DNA of 64,000 bases, taken from Nocardia vinacea (GTDB taxonomy: Bacteria > Actinomycetota > Actinomycetes > Mycobacteriales > Mycobacteriaceae). Location: positions 4,774,001 through 4,838,000 of the forward strand of contig NZ_CP109149.1 in the NCBI RefSeq assembly GCF_035920345.1, written 5' to 3'. The notes below the pieces were generated by a model. That model did not search any database, was not told the DNA's origin, and saw nothing but the letters and a program-made list of their open reading frames with translations. Shown here piece after piece: positions 8,327-16,527 of the stretch. The translations under genes were made by a program, and so were the position numbers. Each line of letters starts with the position of its first letter. Position 1 is the stretch's first letter.

Positions 8327-8389
8327 ACACGCTACCCCGGAGCGAGCTAGTTCTGGATTGAGCCACCAGGGCAGCGGGATACCTCGCAC

Positions 8390-9568
8390 CTACTTATGGA
8401 GGATCGTGCGCACCAACGTGTCGATGGTCTTCAGCAGAGCATTTGGAGGCAGGGACAGATCGAGCGCGTGGCAATGGATGGTGATGTTGCAGGTCTTGAT
8501 GGCGTGTTTGACTGCGGGCTCGTTGCCTTTGGCGTAGATCAAGTGGCCCTCTTTCAAACCGAGAACGGAGCAGTATGCCAGCATCTGGTAAAGATCGGCT
8601 TCGGGGAATCCCTTCGGCTTCTCGGCCTTGTACTTCGCGTCCACGACCGCCAGCGGGTCGCCATCAGCGTTGTACCAGACAAGGTCCGGGATGAACTTTA
8701 TCCTCGACGACGTGTCCATGTAATGGTCTTCTTGCGTCTTTGGATGCCCCCCGAACTGGCGCATAGCCATGCTGATCGCACCAGTGACGAAGTCCTCGTA
8801 GATCTTCCACATATCGAATACGAAGCCCGAGACAGCGAGGGGTCCGCGCTGCTGGCCGAACGAACTGTTATCGAGGATAACTTCGGACAGCCGGAGAATA
8901 TCGTGGTAGCGAAGGTTGAGTCGGTTCAATCCGTAGTCCGGTCTTCGTTCACGAGGTGAAACGATTGTTATCTCGTCCAGGATCGTTCGTATGCGACTGA
9001 GCTGCTGCCGCGCGCCGACGCCGATATCCGGCATGCCGAGCAGGCGCAAAGCGGCGAGTAAGATGACCCGATTTTCCGGAACATCCGCCGTGAAGTCGTC
9101 GTACTCGACGGCGATCGGGACCGGCAACCCGTAGTTTCTAGTGATCTGCTCCTGGAATCGAACCCGCCCACGTACCACCGACAGCGAGTCTGCAGTAGAG
9201 CGGTAACCGCGCAACAATCCACGCCCGAAAGCGTCGGATGCCAGGCGGACAAACGATTCCGCGACCGCCGGAAAGAGTCCGTCAGCCTTTGCGAGTCGAA
9301 CGAACTCGTCTCGCCAGATCGCAGGATTTGAACTGTAGCCTATGAAGAACAGAATTCTATTCAGTTCGGCGATCTTCGGACGGATGTTGATCTGCACAGC
9401 ACCCAGCCGGACCGAACCAACCTTTTGCCCAGGTTTAATTCTGTACTTCCCTTGTGAGATAGGAGTTATCCCAGCAATTTTGACTCGGCGAAGGGCTTCA
9501 CACTGGTCGTCCGAAAGATCGATCGTTCCCGGCCGACCATGCTCGACAAGATCGACTGTGAGTGTCAC
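8390..9568 (-). CDS. mcrC: McrC-type nuclease subunit of a type IV (modification-dependent) restriction system
   Basis: The 392-residue product has the McrC plan: an N-terminal beta-rich domain, a central FDMWKIYEDFV helix near residues 251-261, and a C-terminal PD-(D/E)XK active site with Asp295 (IPDLVWY), then Asp310 and Lys312 in VVDAKYK. McrC binds McrB and cuts DNA carrying modified cytosine or similar bases. Its ATG overlaps the mcrB stop by four bases (ATGA), so the two are translated together. Length is normal for McrC. Confidence 0.92.
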   Translation of the reverse strand: MTLTVDLVEHGRPGTIDLSDDQCEALRRVKIAGITPISQGKYRIKPGQKVGSVRLGAVQINIRPKIAELNRILFFIGYSSNPAIWRDEFVRLAKADGLFPAVAESFVRLASDAFGRGLLRGYRSTADSLSVVRGRVRFQEQITRNYGLPVPIAVEYDDFTADVPENRVILLAALRLLGMPDIGVGARQQLSRIRTILDEITIVSPRERRPDYGLNRLNLRYHDILRLSEVILDNSSFGQQRGPLAVSGFVFDMWKIYEDFVTGAISMAMRQFGGHPKTQEDHYMDTSSRIKFIPDLVWYNADGDPLAVVDAKYKAEKPKGFPEADLYQMLAYCSVLGLKEGHLIYAKGNEPAVKHAIKTCNITIHCHALDLSLPPNALLKTIDTLVRTILHK

Positions 9569-10758
9569 GGTTGGGTGTCCGGTTCAGCGTCTTGGGAAGC
9601 CACACGCTCCTCAATCTTGGCCAAGCCATACATATCGTGCACGTCGACATCGGTGTCGTTGAAGTGATACTCCTCCATCAGCGGGAGAACGGTGGTGCGC
9701 CATGCAACATCCATCCCGATCTTGGAGGTGGCACCTGGGCGCATGAAGTAAGAAGGGCCGATCTTGAAGTCTTCATCGCCGATGGATTCGTTCAGCTCAT
9801 CTACGATGTCAGCGATCACCTCGTTTTCTCCATGGTCCTTCAGCCAGTTCCGCAGTACGCTCCTCGTCGGTTCCTTCGACGGATGCAAATGCACAAAGGC
9901 GAAACGGCGTCGCATCGCCGAATCCACCAGCGCGACAGAGCGATCGGCTCGATTCATCGTTCCGATGATCAGCACATTCTTCGGCAGGCTGAACATTTCT
10001 ATTTTGTCGGAGTAGAGCAGGTTTATACTCTCATCCCGATATTCCAGCAAGTAGTAGAGCTCGCCGAAGATCTTCGATAGATTGCCTCGGTTGACCTCGT
10101 CGATGATGAGGACGTACAGATTCCCTGGATCTTTCCGTGCTGTAGAGGCCAACTGACGTAGCGGACCCCGATGGATGTCGTAGGCGATCTGACCGTTCTC
10201 CGTCTCGACCGGACGGAACCCTTCGAAGAAGTCCTCGTACGAATACGACGGGTGGAACTGCACCATCTTGACGTGCTCGGCACCGGCCAGATGCTTCGCG
10301 ATAGCCTTTGCGAGATAAGTCTTTCCGGTGCCCGGCGGACCATAGAAGATCAGTTGCGGTCGGTCCCGGAGCAGGTCGATGCACTCCTGCAGCCACTCTT
10401 TCGGCATGTACAACTGCGCGGCGAGCTCGTCGGTGGCGTCGGGGAAATCGAGCTCAATGTGGCCCTCGACATCGGTTTCAGGCTGATCCTCCACGATGGC
10501 CGCATGCCTAGGCCGCCAAGCGAACCCGAATGCTGCGCTCAATATGGAGATCAGCTCTGCGGCATTCTGGCGGTTGAGCTGAATCGACTGACTGCTCTTG
10601 GGTGGAGATTCGCGCTGTTCGGATCCGAAGGTCGACAAGTGGACCAGGGTTGCACCGTCGCCATCCTCGATCACCTTGTACTGACAGCTGACGGCGTCGT
10701 CGAGCTTGTGCGCCCGAACGTTCTGGGTACTGGGAACAATCTCGCGAATACGGGCCAT
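9565..10758 (-). CDS. mcrB: McrB-type AAA+ GTPase of a type IV restriction system
   Basis: The motor domain carries Walker A GPPGTGKT (residues 140-147), HPSYSYEDFFEG around 169-180, Walker B LIIDEVNRG around 217-225, and the McrB signature GTMNRADRS around 266-274. These identify the GTP-driven translocation subunit that recruits McrC. The first 120 residues are not an obvious methyl-base reader; they contain VHLSTFGSEQRESPPKSSQS followed by IQLNRQNAAELISIL, a block I recall from other actinobacterial restriction-associated proteins. The modified base recognised is therefore unknown. GGGGAGA precedes the ATG. It is the first gene of the mcrBC pair. Confidence 0.92.
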   Translation of the reverse strand: MARIREIVPSTQNVRAHKLDDAVSCQYKVIEDGDGATLVHLSTFGSEQRESPPKSSQSIQLNRQNAAELISILSAAFGFAWRPRHAAIVEDQPETDVEGHIELDFPDATDELAAQLYMPKEWLQECIDLLRDRPQLIFYGPPGTGKTYLAKAIAKHLAGAEHVKMVQFHPSYSYEDFFEGFRPVETENGQIAYDIHRGPLRQLASTARKDPGNLYVLIIDEVNRGNLSKIFGELYYLLEYRDESINLLYSDKIEMFSLPKNVLIIGTMNRADRSVALVDSAMRRRFAFVHLHPSKEPTRSVLRNWLKDHGENEVIADIVDELNESIGDEDFKIGPSYFMRPGATSKIGMDVAWRTTVLPLMEEYHFNDTDVDVHDMYGLAKIEERVASQDAEPDTQP

Positions 10759-11324
10759 CTGTCAGCTCTCCCCTAACGACCTTGCCGAACCCCAACCTTT
10801 GCCGCGATCGGAGCACCGGGCGTGTACCAATCACTGACTCTCTCCCACTCACAAGATCCGCGCAACGCACGCGCCAGTGATCCGGGTAGCAACCGAGTCA
10901 GAACAGCGTTCGAGTCACACGCATTCTCAGGGAGACGCGGGAAGCGATTCGCACTGTCGGCCATAGGGACAGCCGCCGCTTGACTCGGCGACAGCGCGCT
11001 CATAGCGGACGGCTGCGGTACGTCCCGCTACGGGCGGCGCCGCAGGTCCGGAGTTGGATTATCGGGCCGCATCGTGCAATCGACGCTGTCGTCGCGCACA
11101 TGTCGATGTCGCATGCCGACGCGCAGATTTCCGACACGGTGGATCTACGAGCCGCCGCGTTCTCAGCGTCATCTGAGCCCGCCCGGCGTTTGGCGCGGCG
11201 CTGCCCACGACCGAATCAATTGTCGACACGGTTATGCCGATTCTCGGCTGACCACGGTCGCGCAAACGGTTGCGGCAATACACGCCGTGTCGCCACGGTA
11301 ATGTCCAACCACGGAGCCGGGCGG
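10759..11324. other. Long intergenic region upstream of mcrB
   Basis: No reading frame here has convincing composition or start signals. A minus-strand 76-codon frame at 10773-11003 directly upstream of mcrB is the best of a weak set. The stretch probably holds the mcrBC promoter and the 3' flank of the VWA gene. Confidence 0.45.
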
Positions 11325-12716
11325 TCAGGCTGGCAGGAGTCGGGCGATTACCTCGGCCAACTGCTTGACGTTGCGGCATTCGTGCATGGTGATCTGCTCG
11401 GCGTAGGTGTGGGCGGCGGAGTCGCCGGTGGACCATGAGCGGGACGGTTCGGGGTTGAGCCAGTAGGCGTGTTTGGCTCGGTTGGTCATTGCTTGCAAGG
11501 CAGTGAGATTCGGGTCGGTGCGGTTGGTGCGGGCGTCGCCGAGGATCAACAGGGAGGTGCGGGGGCCTAACGCGTCGAGGTAGTTGTCGACGAAGCCTTG
11601 GAAGGCCTCGCCGTAATTGCTGCTGCCGAAGCGGGCGACGTTGGAGTTGCGGATTATTCGGGCGGCGGTGCCGGGGGCGGGAGGTTCGCCCGGGGTGAAG
11701 AACCCGGTGATTTCGTCGCAGGTGTCGATGAAGCCGAAGCTACGGACCTTGCTGAATTGGTCTTGTAGCGCTTGGACGAGTTGCAGGGTGAATTCGGCGA
11801 AACCCGTTACTGAGCCGGATAAGTCGGCGAGTACGACGAGGTCGGGGCGGCCGTGTTTGCGGGCGCGTAGGACCGGGTCGATCGGCACGCCGCCGGTGGC
11901 CATGGAGCGGCGCAGGGTTCGGCGCATATCGATCTGGCCGCGGACTGCTTTGCGGCGGCGGGCGGCGAGGCGGGTGGCTAGTTTGCGGGCCAACGGGTTT
12001 ACCAGGCGGCGCATTTCGGCGAGGTCCTGGGTGCGGGCGCCGAGGAAGTCGACCTGGTCGGTACTGGATTCGATGCCGCGGCGGGCGATGTATTCGGTGC
12101 CGCGGAGTTGGGCGGAGCGCAGGCGCGCCTCGGATTGGACGGCGGTGCGGAATTCGCGGAGGCGGCGGTCGGCTTCGATGGTGCGGACGGTGGTGTCGAG
12201 ATCGGTGCCGATGCGCTCGACGATGCGATCGATAAGTTCTTCTGGCCGTAGGGATTTCATGGTCAGATAGGAGGACCAGCCCGCACCCGATGCGGTGGTG
12301 ACCGGGCGCGAGGACTCTCCGGTGCCGACTCCCCCGTAGCCGCCCAGTGCGGTGAGGGCCTGCCGGGCGAGTTCGGTGACGGCGGTGCGGTCGTCTCGGG
12401 CGAGTGCGTCCACCAGGCGGTCGCGCAGATCGTCGATGGATTCGGAAGCCGACGGGGTTGCCGGTTGCTCGGCGGTGAGGAAGTAGAGATCGAAGAGCTG
12501 GTCGAAGACGGCGCGCTGGCCGTTGCGGCGCAGTAGGCAGGCGGCCATACCGGAGCGCAGGCGGTTGCGGTCGGATAGGCCGAGCGCGAGCATTGCCTCG
12601 GCGGCGTCGATGGTTTCGCTCGGGCCAGCCGAGATTCCGTGGTCGCGCAACAGTCCGACGAACTCGACAAGGCGATCGGTCATCGTGTCCGCGGGTTGCC
12701 GCCCAAGTGATGTCAC
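11325..12716 (-). CDS. VWA-domain protein of the CoxE type, partner of a MoxR ATPase
   Basis: The product (about 463 residues) has a helical N-terminal half and a C-terminal von Willebrand factor A domain with LVVLADLSGSVTGF (a DxSxS metal-site motif) and later LLILGDARTNRTDP. CoxE-like VWA proteins act with MoxR AAA+ ATPases to insert metals or remodel protein complexes. The MoxR gene lies upstream on the same strand. I placed the start at a GTG overlapping the stop of a possible small gene (GTGA) with GGAGGGGG just upstream; a GTG three bases earlier and ATG 12683 (MTDRLVEFVG) are alternatives. Confidence 0.8.
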   Translation of the reverse strand: MTSLGRQPADTMTDRLVEFVGLLRDHGISAGPSETIDAAEAMLALGLSDRNRLRSGMAACLLRRNGQRAVFDQLFDLYFLTAEQPATPSASESIDDLRDRLVDALARDDRTAVTELARQALTALGGYGGVGTGESSRPVTTASGAGWSSYLTMKSLRPEELIDRIVERIGTDLDTTVRTIEADRRLREFRTAVQSEARLRSAQLRGTEYIARRGIESSTDQVDFLGARTQDLAEMRRLVNPLARKLATRLAARRRKAVRGQIDMRRTLRRSMATGGVPIDPVLRARKHGRPDLVVLADLSGSVTGFAEFTLQLVQALQDQFSKVRSFGFIDTCDEITGFFTPGEPPAPGTAARIIRNSNVARFGSSNYGEAFQGFVDNYLDALGPRTSLLILGDARTNRTDPNLTALQAMTNRAKHAYWLNPEPSRSWSTGDSAAHTYAEQITMHECRNVKQLAEVIARLLPA

Positions 12717-13045
12717 CACTCGTCCCCCTCCCCCGGCAGCCACAGCCGGGATCCTTCGAGAGCGCCCGCAACAGATCCCGAGAAGGAATGTGTCAGTTGA
12801 CGTACCGCTACACCGGGTGCCCGCACTTCTCGGCGCATATTCAGTGCGCCCGCCATCCCCCGATCGTCGGCCCCACATCGAACCGCCTCGACCAGCAGCC
12901 GAACCCGGGTTCGGCACCCGTCGAAGCTGCCCGCAACAGATCCCGAGTAGCAGCGCGGCGATCGGTGGGCGCAGCCTCCTCGGTGCCTCCGATATCCGTC
13001 TGCATGGCGCGGGTGTGCGGGCCGGATCGGGACAGGGGCGATCAT
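12713..13045 (-). CDS. Possible small protein linking moxR and the VWA gene (110 aa)
   Basis: This frame starts with an ATG overlapping the moxR stop (ATGA) and stops with a TGA overlapping the VWA start (GTGA). Such double 4-base coupling is unlikely by chance. The composition is Arg/Gly-rich and unremarkable, and I know no family. It contains SGSVAG twice, each encoded by the same 19-bp sequence (12764-12782 and 12929-12947). If it is not translated, it is a 320-base gap inside the operon. Confidence 0.4.
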   Translation of the reverse strand: MIAPVPIRPAHPRHADGYRRHRGGCAHRSPRCYSGSVAGSFDGCRTRVRLLVEAVRCGADDRGMAGALNMRREVRAPGVAVRQLTHSFSGSVAGALEGSRLWLPGEGDEW

Positions 13046-13932
13046 GACGGTCTGCGTTCGCCGGGGTCGGCCGCGGGGAGTTCTAGGCGATCGATGGCTA
13101 TGCGATGGTCGGATTGGTTTTTGAGGAGTACGCCGAGGGTGGATCGGACGACGGTGCCGGTGAGGTTTCGGGCGCCAAGAGCTACGAGAGTCCTTGCCCA
13201 GTCGACGGTTTCGGCGATCGAGGGAGGTTTGCGGAGGGAGAGTTCGCGGAGGGCGGCGACGGTTCTTACTACCGGCTCACCCAGGGTTTCGTCGAGCTCG
13301 GGAACCTTCATGCGGACGATCGCGCGCTCCAATTCCGCTGTCGGATAGTCGATGTGGAGGTAGAGGCAGCGGCGCTTCAGCGCTTCGGAGAGGTCGCGGT
13401 TGGCGTTCGAGGTGACGATGACGAAGGGCTTGCGGACGGCGGTCACGGTGCCGAGTTCGGGGATGCTGACCTGATAGTCGCCGAGGACCTCGAGGAGCAG
13501 TCCTTCGAGTTCGATATCGGCCTTGTCGAGTTCGTCGATGAGCAACACGGTCGGATGCGGATTCCGGATCGCGGCCAGTAGCGGGCGTTGCAGCAGGAAT
13601 TCTTCGGTGAAGACGTGGTCGCGGGTGCTGTCCCAGCTCGCGTTGTCCGTGGCGGTGATGCGCAGCAATTGCTTGGCGTGATTCCACTCGTAGAGCGCGC
13701 GGGCCTCGTCGATGCCCTCGTAGCACTGCAGGCGCACGAGGTCGGAGGTGGTGGCGGTGGCGATCGCCTTGGCCAGCTCGGTCTTGCCGACCCCCGCCGG
13801 ACCCTCGATCAGCAGGGGCTTGCCCAGGTGACCGGCGAGGAACACCGCGGTGGCGATGTCGGTGGAGGGCAGGTATCCGGCGTCGGTGAGCCGCCGCGTC
13901 ACCTCGTCGACCGAGCCAAAGAACTTACTCAT
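13042..13932 (-). CDS. MoxR-family AAA+ ATPase
   Basis: The 296-residue product starts MSKFFGSVDEVTRRL. It has Walker A GPAGVGKTE near residue 43, the MoxR-typical VRLQCYEGIDEARALYEWN block, Walker B VLLIDELDKADIE and the sensor TSNANRDLSEALKRRCL. MoxR ATPases work with VWA proteins as chaperones for metal-cofactor insertion or complex assembly; the VWA partner is downstream on the same strand. The start ATG at 13932 is chosen because the domain begins there; the longer open frame upstream is low-complexity. The client protein cannot be told from the window. Confidence 0.88.
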   Translation of the reverse strand: MSKFFGSVDEVTRRLTDAGYLPSTDIATAVFLAGHLGKPLLIEGPAGVGKTELAKAIATATTSDLVRLQCYEGIDEARALYEWNHAKQLLRITATDNASWDSTRDHVFTEEFLLQRPLLAAIRNPHPTVLLIDELDKADIELEGLLLEVLGDYQVSIPELGTVTAVRKPFVIVTSNANRDLSEALKRRCLYLHIDYPTAELERAIVRMKVPELDETLGEPVVRTVAALRELSLRKPPSIAETVDWARTLVALGARNLTGTVVRSTLGVLLKNQSDHRIAIDRLELPAADPGERRPS

Positions 13933-14164
13933 CGGTAACAGTCTAGAACCAGCGGATTTCCGCTCCATCCCTGAGGCCGACACCCACCGCCTGGGGGACT
14001 CGTCATACCAAAGGATGAATCTTCCTGAAATCGTGTTCGCACCATTGCCATTCGACCGGACGCGGCCGAGTGTGGACGTGCAAATCGTTGCGTCACCGGG
14101 CATCCCCTGCATCCGGCGAGTAACGACGGCGTCTTCGCGGACGCGCAGATAGAAAGGATCCACG

Positions 14165-14464
14165 GTGTTCTCGAGAACGACTCCCCGCCGATTGACCCGG
14201 GTGGCCATGGCCGGCGCCCTCGCCGCAGTCCCGTTTACCGCACTGGCCACTCCAGCCTCGGCCGCCCCGGCCACCAGCGAACCAGGCGTGACCGAGGTGC
14301 GGCACCCGCACAACAACGATTGGGATTGCGACCGCCCCGGCTTCTTCGACGACTGGAACCACAGTCCCGGCCGTTGGGACGACTGCGATCTCCCGGGCCG
14401 CTGGAACGACCCGTGGAGTTTCCCCCGCCACCTGTTCCCCCGCGGCACATTCGGCAGCAGCTGA
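14165..14464 (+). CDS. Small secreted protein rich in Trp, Asp and Arg (99 aa)
   Basis: A GTG start follows AGAAAGGA. Residues 1-33 form a signal peptide: a basic start (RTTPRRLTRV), a hydrophobic core AMAGALAAVPFTALAT and an AxA-type cleavage site near ASA-AP. The mature part is short, acidic/aromatic and carries DWDCDRPGFFDDW and WDDCDLPGRWNDPW, two related Cys-containing segments. The family is unknown. A strong terminator follows immediately. Confidence 0.7.
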   Translation: MFSRTTPRRLTRVAMAGALAAVPFTALATPASAAPATSEPGVTEVRHPHNNDWDCDRPGFFDDWNHSPGRWDDCDLPGRWNDPWSFPRHLFPRGTFGSS

Positions 14465-14472
14465 TCGAGAGA

Positions 14473-14503
14473 AACGGCCCGGCGTCACAGGCGCCGGGCC
14501 GTT
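14473..14503 (+). terminator. Rho-independent-type hairpin after the small secreted protein gene
   Basis: AACGGCCCGGCG (14473-14484) pairs perfectly with CGCCGGGCCGTT (14492-14503) across a 7-base loop, 9 bases after the stop codon. Only a short T-rich tail follows, as is common in high-GC actinobacteria. Confidence 0.8.
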
Positions 14504-14722
14504 GTCATAGATCGGGTACCAACCGCGATCAGTCGCATCCCGCAGGCCAACCGGGAACTCGTGCCGAGAAACGTTTGGCGGCAACCGACTTCGGAGCGAC
14601 TCGCCTCGGGGATAGCCCCTACTCCAGTCCCATCCGGGCTCATACTTTCGACTGAAATTTCCCTGAATCCGATTGTGGCAGGAGATTTTTCGGCGCGTGC
14701 ACGCAAGAGTGGAAGAATGACA

Positions 14723-15148
14723 ATGACGCCTCGTCGGATGCTGGCCCAAGCGGCCGTGGCGGCCGCTCTTATCGCTGTTCCCCTGACCGCCACGGCAATT
14801 CCAGCATGGGCCGCACCGGAAACCGGTTCGGCCGGATCGGGACAGACGGTTGACTGCGAAAGTGCCGAGCACCGGGACGAGTGCGAGCAGGCGTGGCGGG
14901 ACGAGCAGGCCCGGCGAGACAGGGAGGCCCGCGACTGGGCGAACAACCTGAACAATCCGGCCAACCCCATGAGCCCCTTGAACCCGAACAACCCGGCCAA
15001 CCCGAATAGCCCGAACAACCCGCGGTACCAGTGGGAGCACAGCCTCAACAACCCGGCCAACCCCATGAGTCCGCTCAACCCCAACAATCCGGCCAACCCG
15101 AACAGCCCACTGAACCCCAACAACCAGCACAGACCGAACAACAGCTAG
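14723..15148 (+). CDS. Secreted Asn/Pro-repeat protein (141 aa)
   Basis: The start ATG at 14723 has GGAAG 7 bases upstream; ATG 14717 is too close to it. A signal peptide (MTPRRMLAQAAVAAALIAV, AWA-AP cleavage) leads into a charged segment SAEHRDECEQAWRDEQARRD, then a tail of repeats built from NPANPMSPLNPNNPANPNSP units repeated twice. The repeat also shows at DNA level. The tail is expected to be extended and disordered, such as a cell-wall spacer or surface-exposed polymer. It shares a signal peptide style with the gene at 14165, but not sequence. No LPXTG anchor or membrane segment was seen. Confidence 0.7.
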   Translation: MTPRRMLAQAAVAAALIAVPLTATAIPAWAAPETGSAGSGQTVDCESAEHRDECEQAWRDEQARRDREARDWANNLNNPANPMSPLNPNNPANPNSPNNPRYQWEHSLNNPANPMSPLNPNNPANPNSPLNPNNQHRPNNS

Positions 15149-15296
15149 TGCCCCGCCAGATAGGTTGCCGCGCTATCAGGTCCGGCTCGCTCGTCGAGCG
15201 CAGTCGAAACGCTGCACGACACGCCCCGCGGCACCGCCACATGGTCGACGGATCTCGATACCGCACAAGCTATCTGGACGCGGCATGGCCCGTGCC

Positions 15297-15331
15297 GCGG
15301 TGGTCCGGCCTCAGACCGTCCGGACCACCGC
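15297..15331. terminator. GC-rich hairpin in the gap between convergent genes
   Basis: GCGGTGGTCCGG (15297-15308) pairs with CCGGACCACCGC (15320-15331). A further GGCCGGACCACCGC copy occurs near 15372. It lies between the Asn/Pro-repeat gene and the convergent thioesterase gene, so it may end transcription from either side. Confidence 0.5.
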
Positions 15332-15410
15332 ACTGTCACCTGGACGATCCGGCCTCATCCAGGCCGGACCACCGCAACGGGAAGCCGGACACCAGGCCCG
15401 CTACAACGTG

Positions 15411-16457
15411 TCACGGCATCGGCACCCGGAAATGGTTGGGTTCGGCATCCGCCGGCACGTCGGTCGCCTGCGTGAACCGCTCCACCTCGGCACGCAATTC
15501 GACGAGATGCCGCGCATGCGCATCGAGCGCCTGATCCTCAGCGGAAACCGGAACCCACTGGCGCACCGGTCGCGCCTTACCGTTCTCGTCGACCGCGACG
15601 ACGACCGCGAGACCGTGCGCGGCGAGCGCAGGTTCATCGGAGTGCGTATCCGTTGACGTCACATGCACGCTGACATGCATACTCCGCGGCCCGGTGTGAA
15701 TCAGCCGCGCACTCACTTCGACGATGTGCCCGATGACAATCGGCCGATAGAACCGGATCCCGCCGAAGTACGACGTGATCACATGCTGCCCAACCCAATC
15801 GGCACCGCAGACATACGCGGCCTCATCGATCCACTGCATGGTGCGACCGCCGTGCACCTTGCCACCCCAGTTGATATCCGAAGGCGCGGCCAGGAATCGC
15901 AAAATCGACGTCGGCGCTGTACCCGTCGCTGTGTACTGCTGTGCGGCCATCGCCTCCTCGATCCGCTTCCGAACCGAAACCCGCGCCCGCGCCTGCCGAT
16001 GCCGCTCCAGTTCCAGAATCGACGTCGGATTCCATTGCGGCACTTCAACGGTCCGCCGGTTGTCGTCGATCGCGACGAAGATCGTCAGGCACTGCGCCGT
16101 CTGCACCGGCTTGCGTCGCGTGGGATCGGTCGAATAGACGCTGACGAGAATATGCATGCTGGTGCGCCCGGTGTGCACGAGATTCGCATGCAGTTCGACC
16201 AATTCACCGACCACGATCGGACGGTCCAGGTGAATATTGCCGACGTAGGCGGTAACGCAGTAGCAACCGCTCCACTGAGCTGCCGCCGCATAGGCGACCT
16301 TGTCGATCCATTCGAGTAGCTTGCCGCCGTCGACCGAACCCGCGATGCCCGCATCGGCCGGTTTGACGAGAAATCGGTGGATGGCCTCGGCACGTCGACC
16401 GGCCGATGCCGGGCTCGGTACGGAAGTGGGGACAAGTGTGGTGGATGAGATGCTCAC
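15411..16457 (-). CDS. Double-hotdog acyl-CoA thioesterase
   Basis: Two hotdog domains are visible in the 348-residue product. The first holds GSVDGGKLLEWIDKVAYAAA (about 40-60) and the second holds GGKVHGGRTMQWIDEAAYVC (about 195-215). Each is followed by the beta-strand motif FYRPIVIGHIVEVSA or its counterpart LDRPIVVGELVELHA. This is the layout of bacterial acyl-CoA hydrolases of the YciA/TesB-like cytosolic type, which release free fatty acid and CoA. The start codon is GTG. It neighbours AlkB and a lipase, so a lipid or alkane setting is plausible. Confidence 0.85.
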   Translation of the reverse strand: MSISSTTLVPTSVPSPASAGRRAEAIHRFLVKPADAGIAGSVDGGKLLEWIDKVAYAAAAQWSGCYCVTAYVGNIHLDRPIVVGELVELHANLVHTGRTSMHILVSVYSTDPTRRKPVQTAQCLTIFVAIDDNRRTVEVPQWNPTSILELERHRQARARVSVRKRIEEAMAAQQYTATGTAPTSILRFLAAPSDINWGGKVHGGRTMQWIDEAAYVCGADWVGQHVITSYFGGIRFYRPIVIGHIVEVSARLIHTGPRSMHVSVHVTSTDTHSDEPALAAHGLAVVVAVDENGKARPVRQWVPVSAEDQALDAHARHLVELRAEVERFTQATDVPADAEPNHFRVPMP

Positions 16458-16527
16458 GACTCGCGATCTGTTCGGCAGACAATGGTTCCGACTGCGTTGT
16501 CCCCGAAGACGATAGGCAACCGCGCCG

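Noticed and set aside
9160..9180. Another tRNA-like string (GGAATCGAACCC)
   Set aside because: It lies inside the well-supported mcrC coding region with no cloverleaf pairing.
10773..11003. Minus-strand 76-codon frame directly upstream of mcrB
   Set aside because: No ribosome-binding site, no family resemblance and an irregular composition; it probably lies in the mcrB leader.
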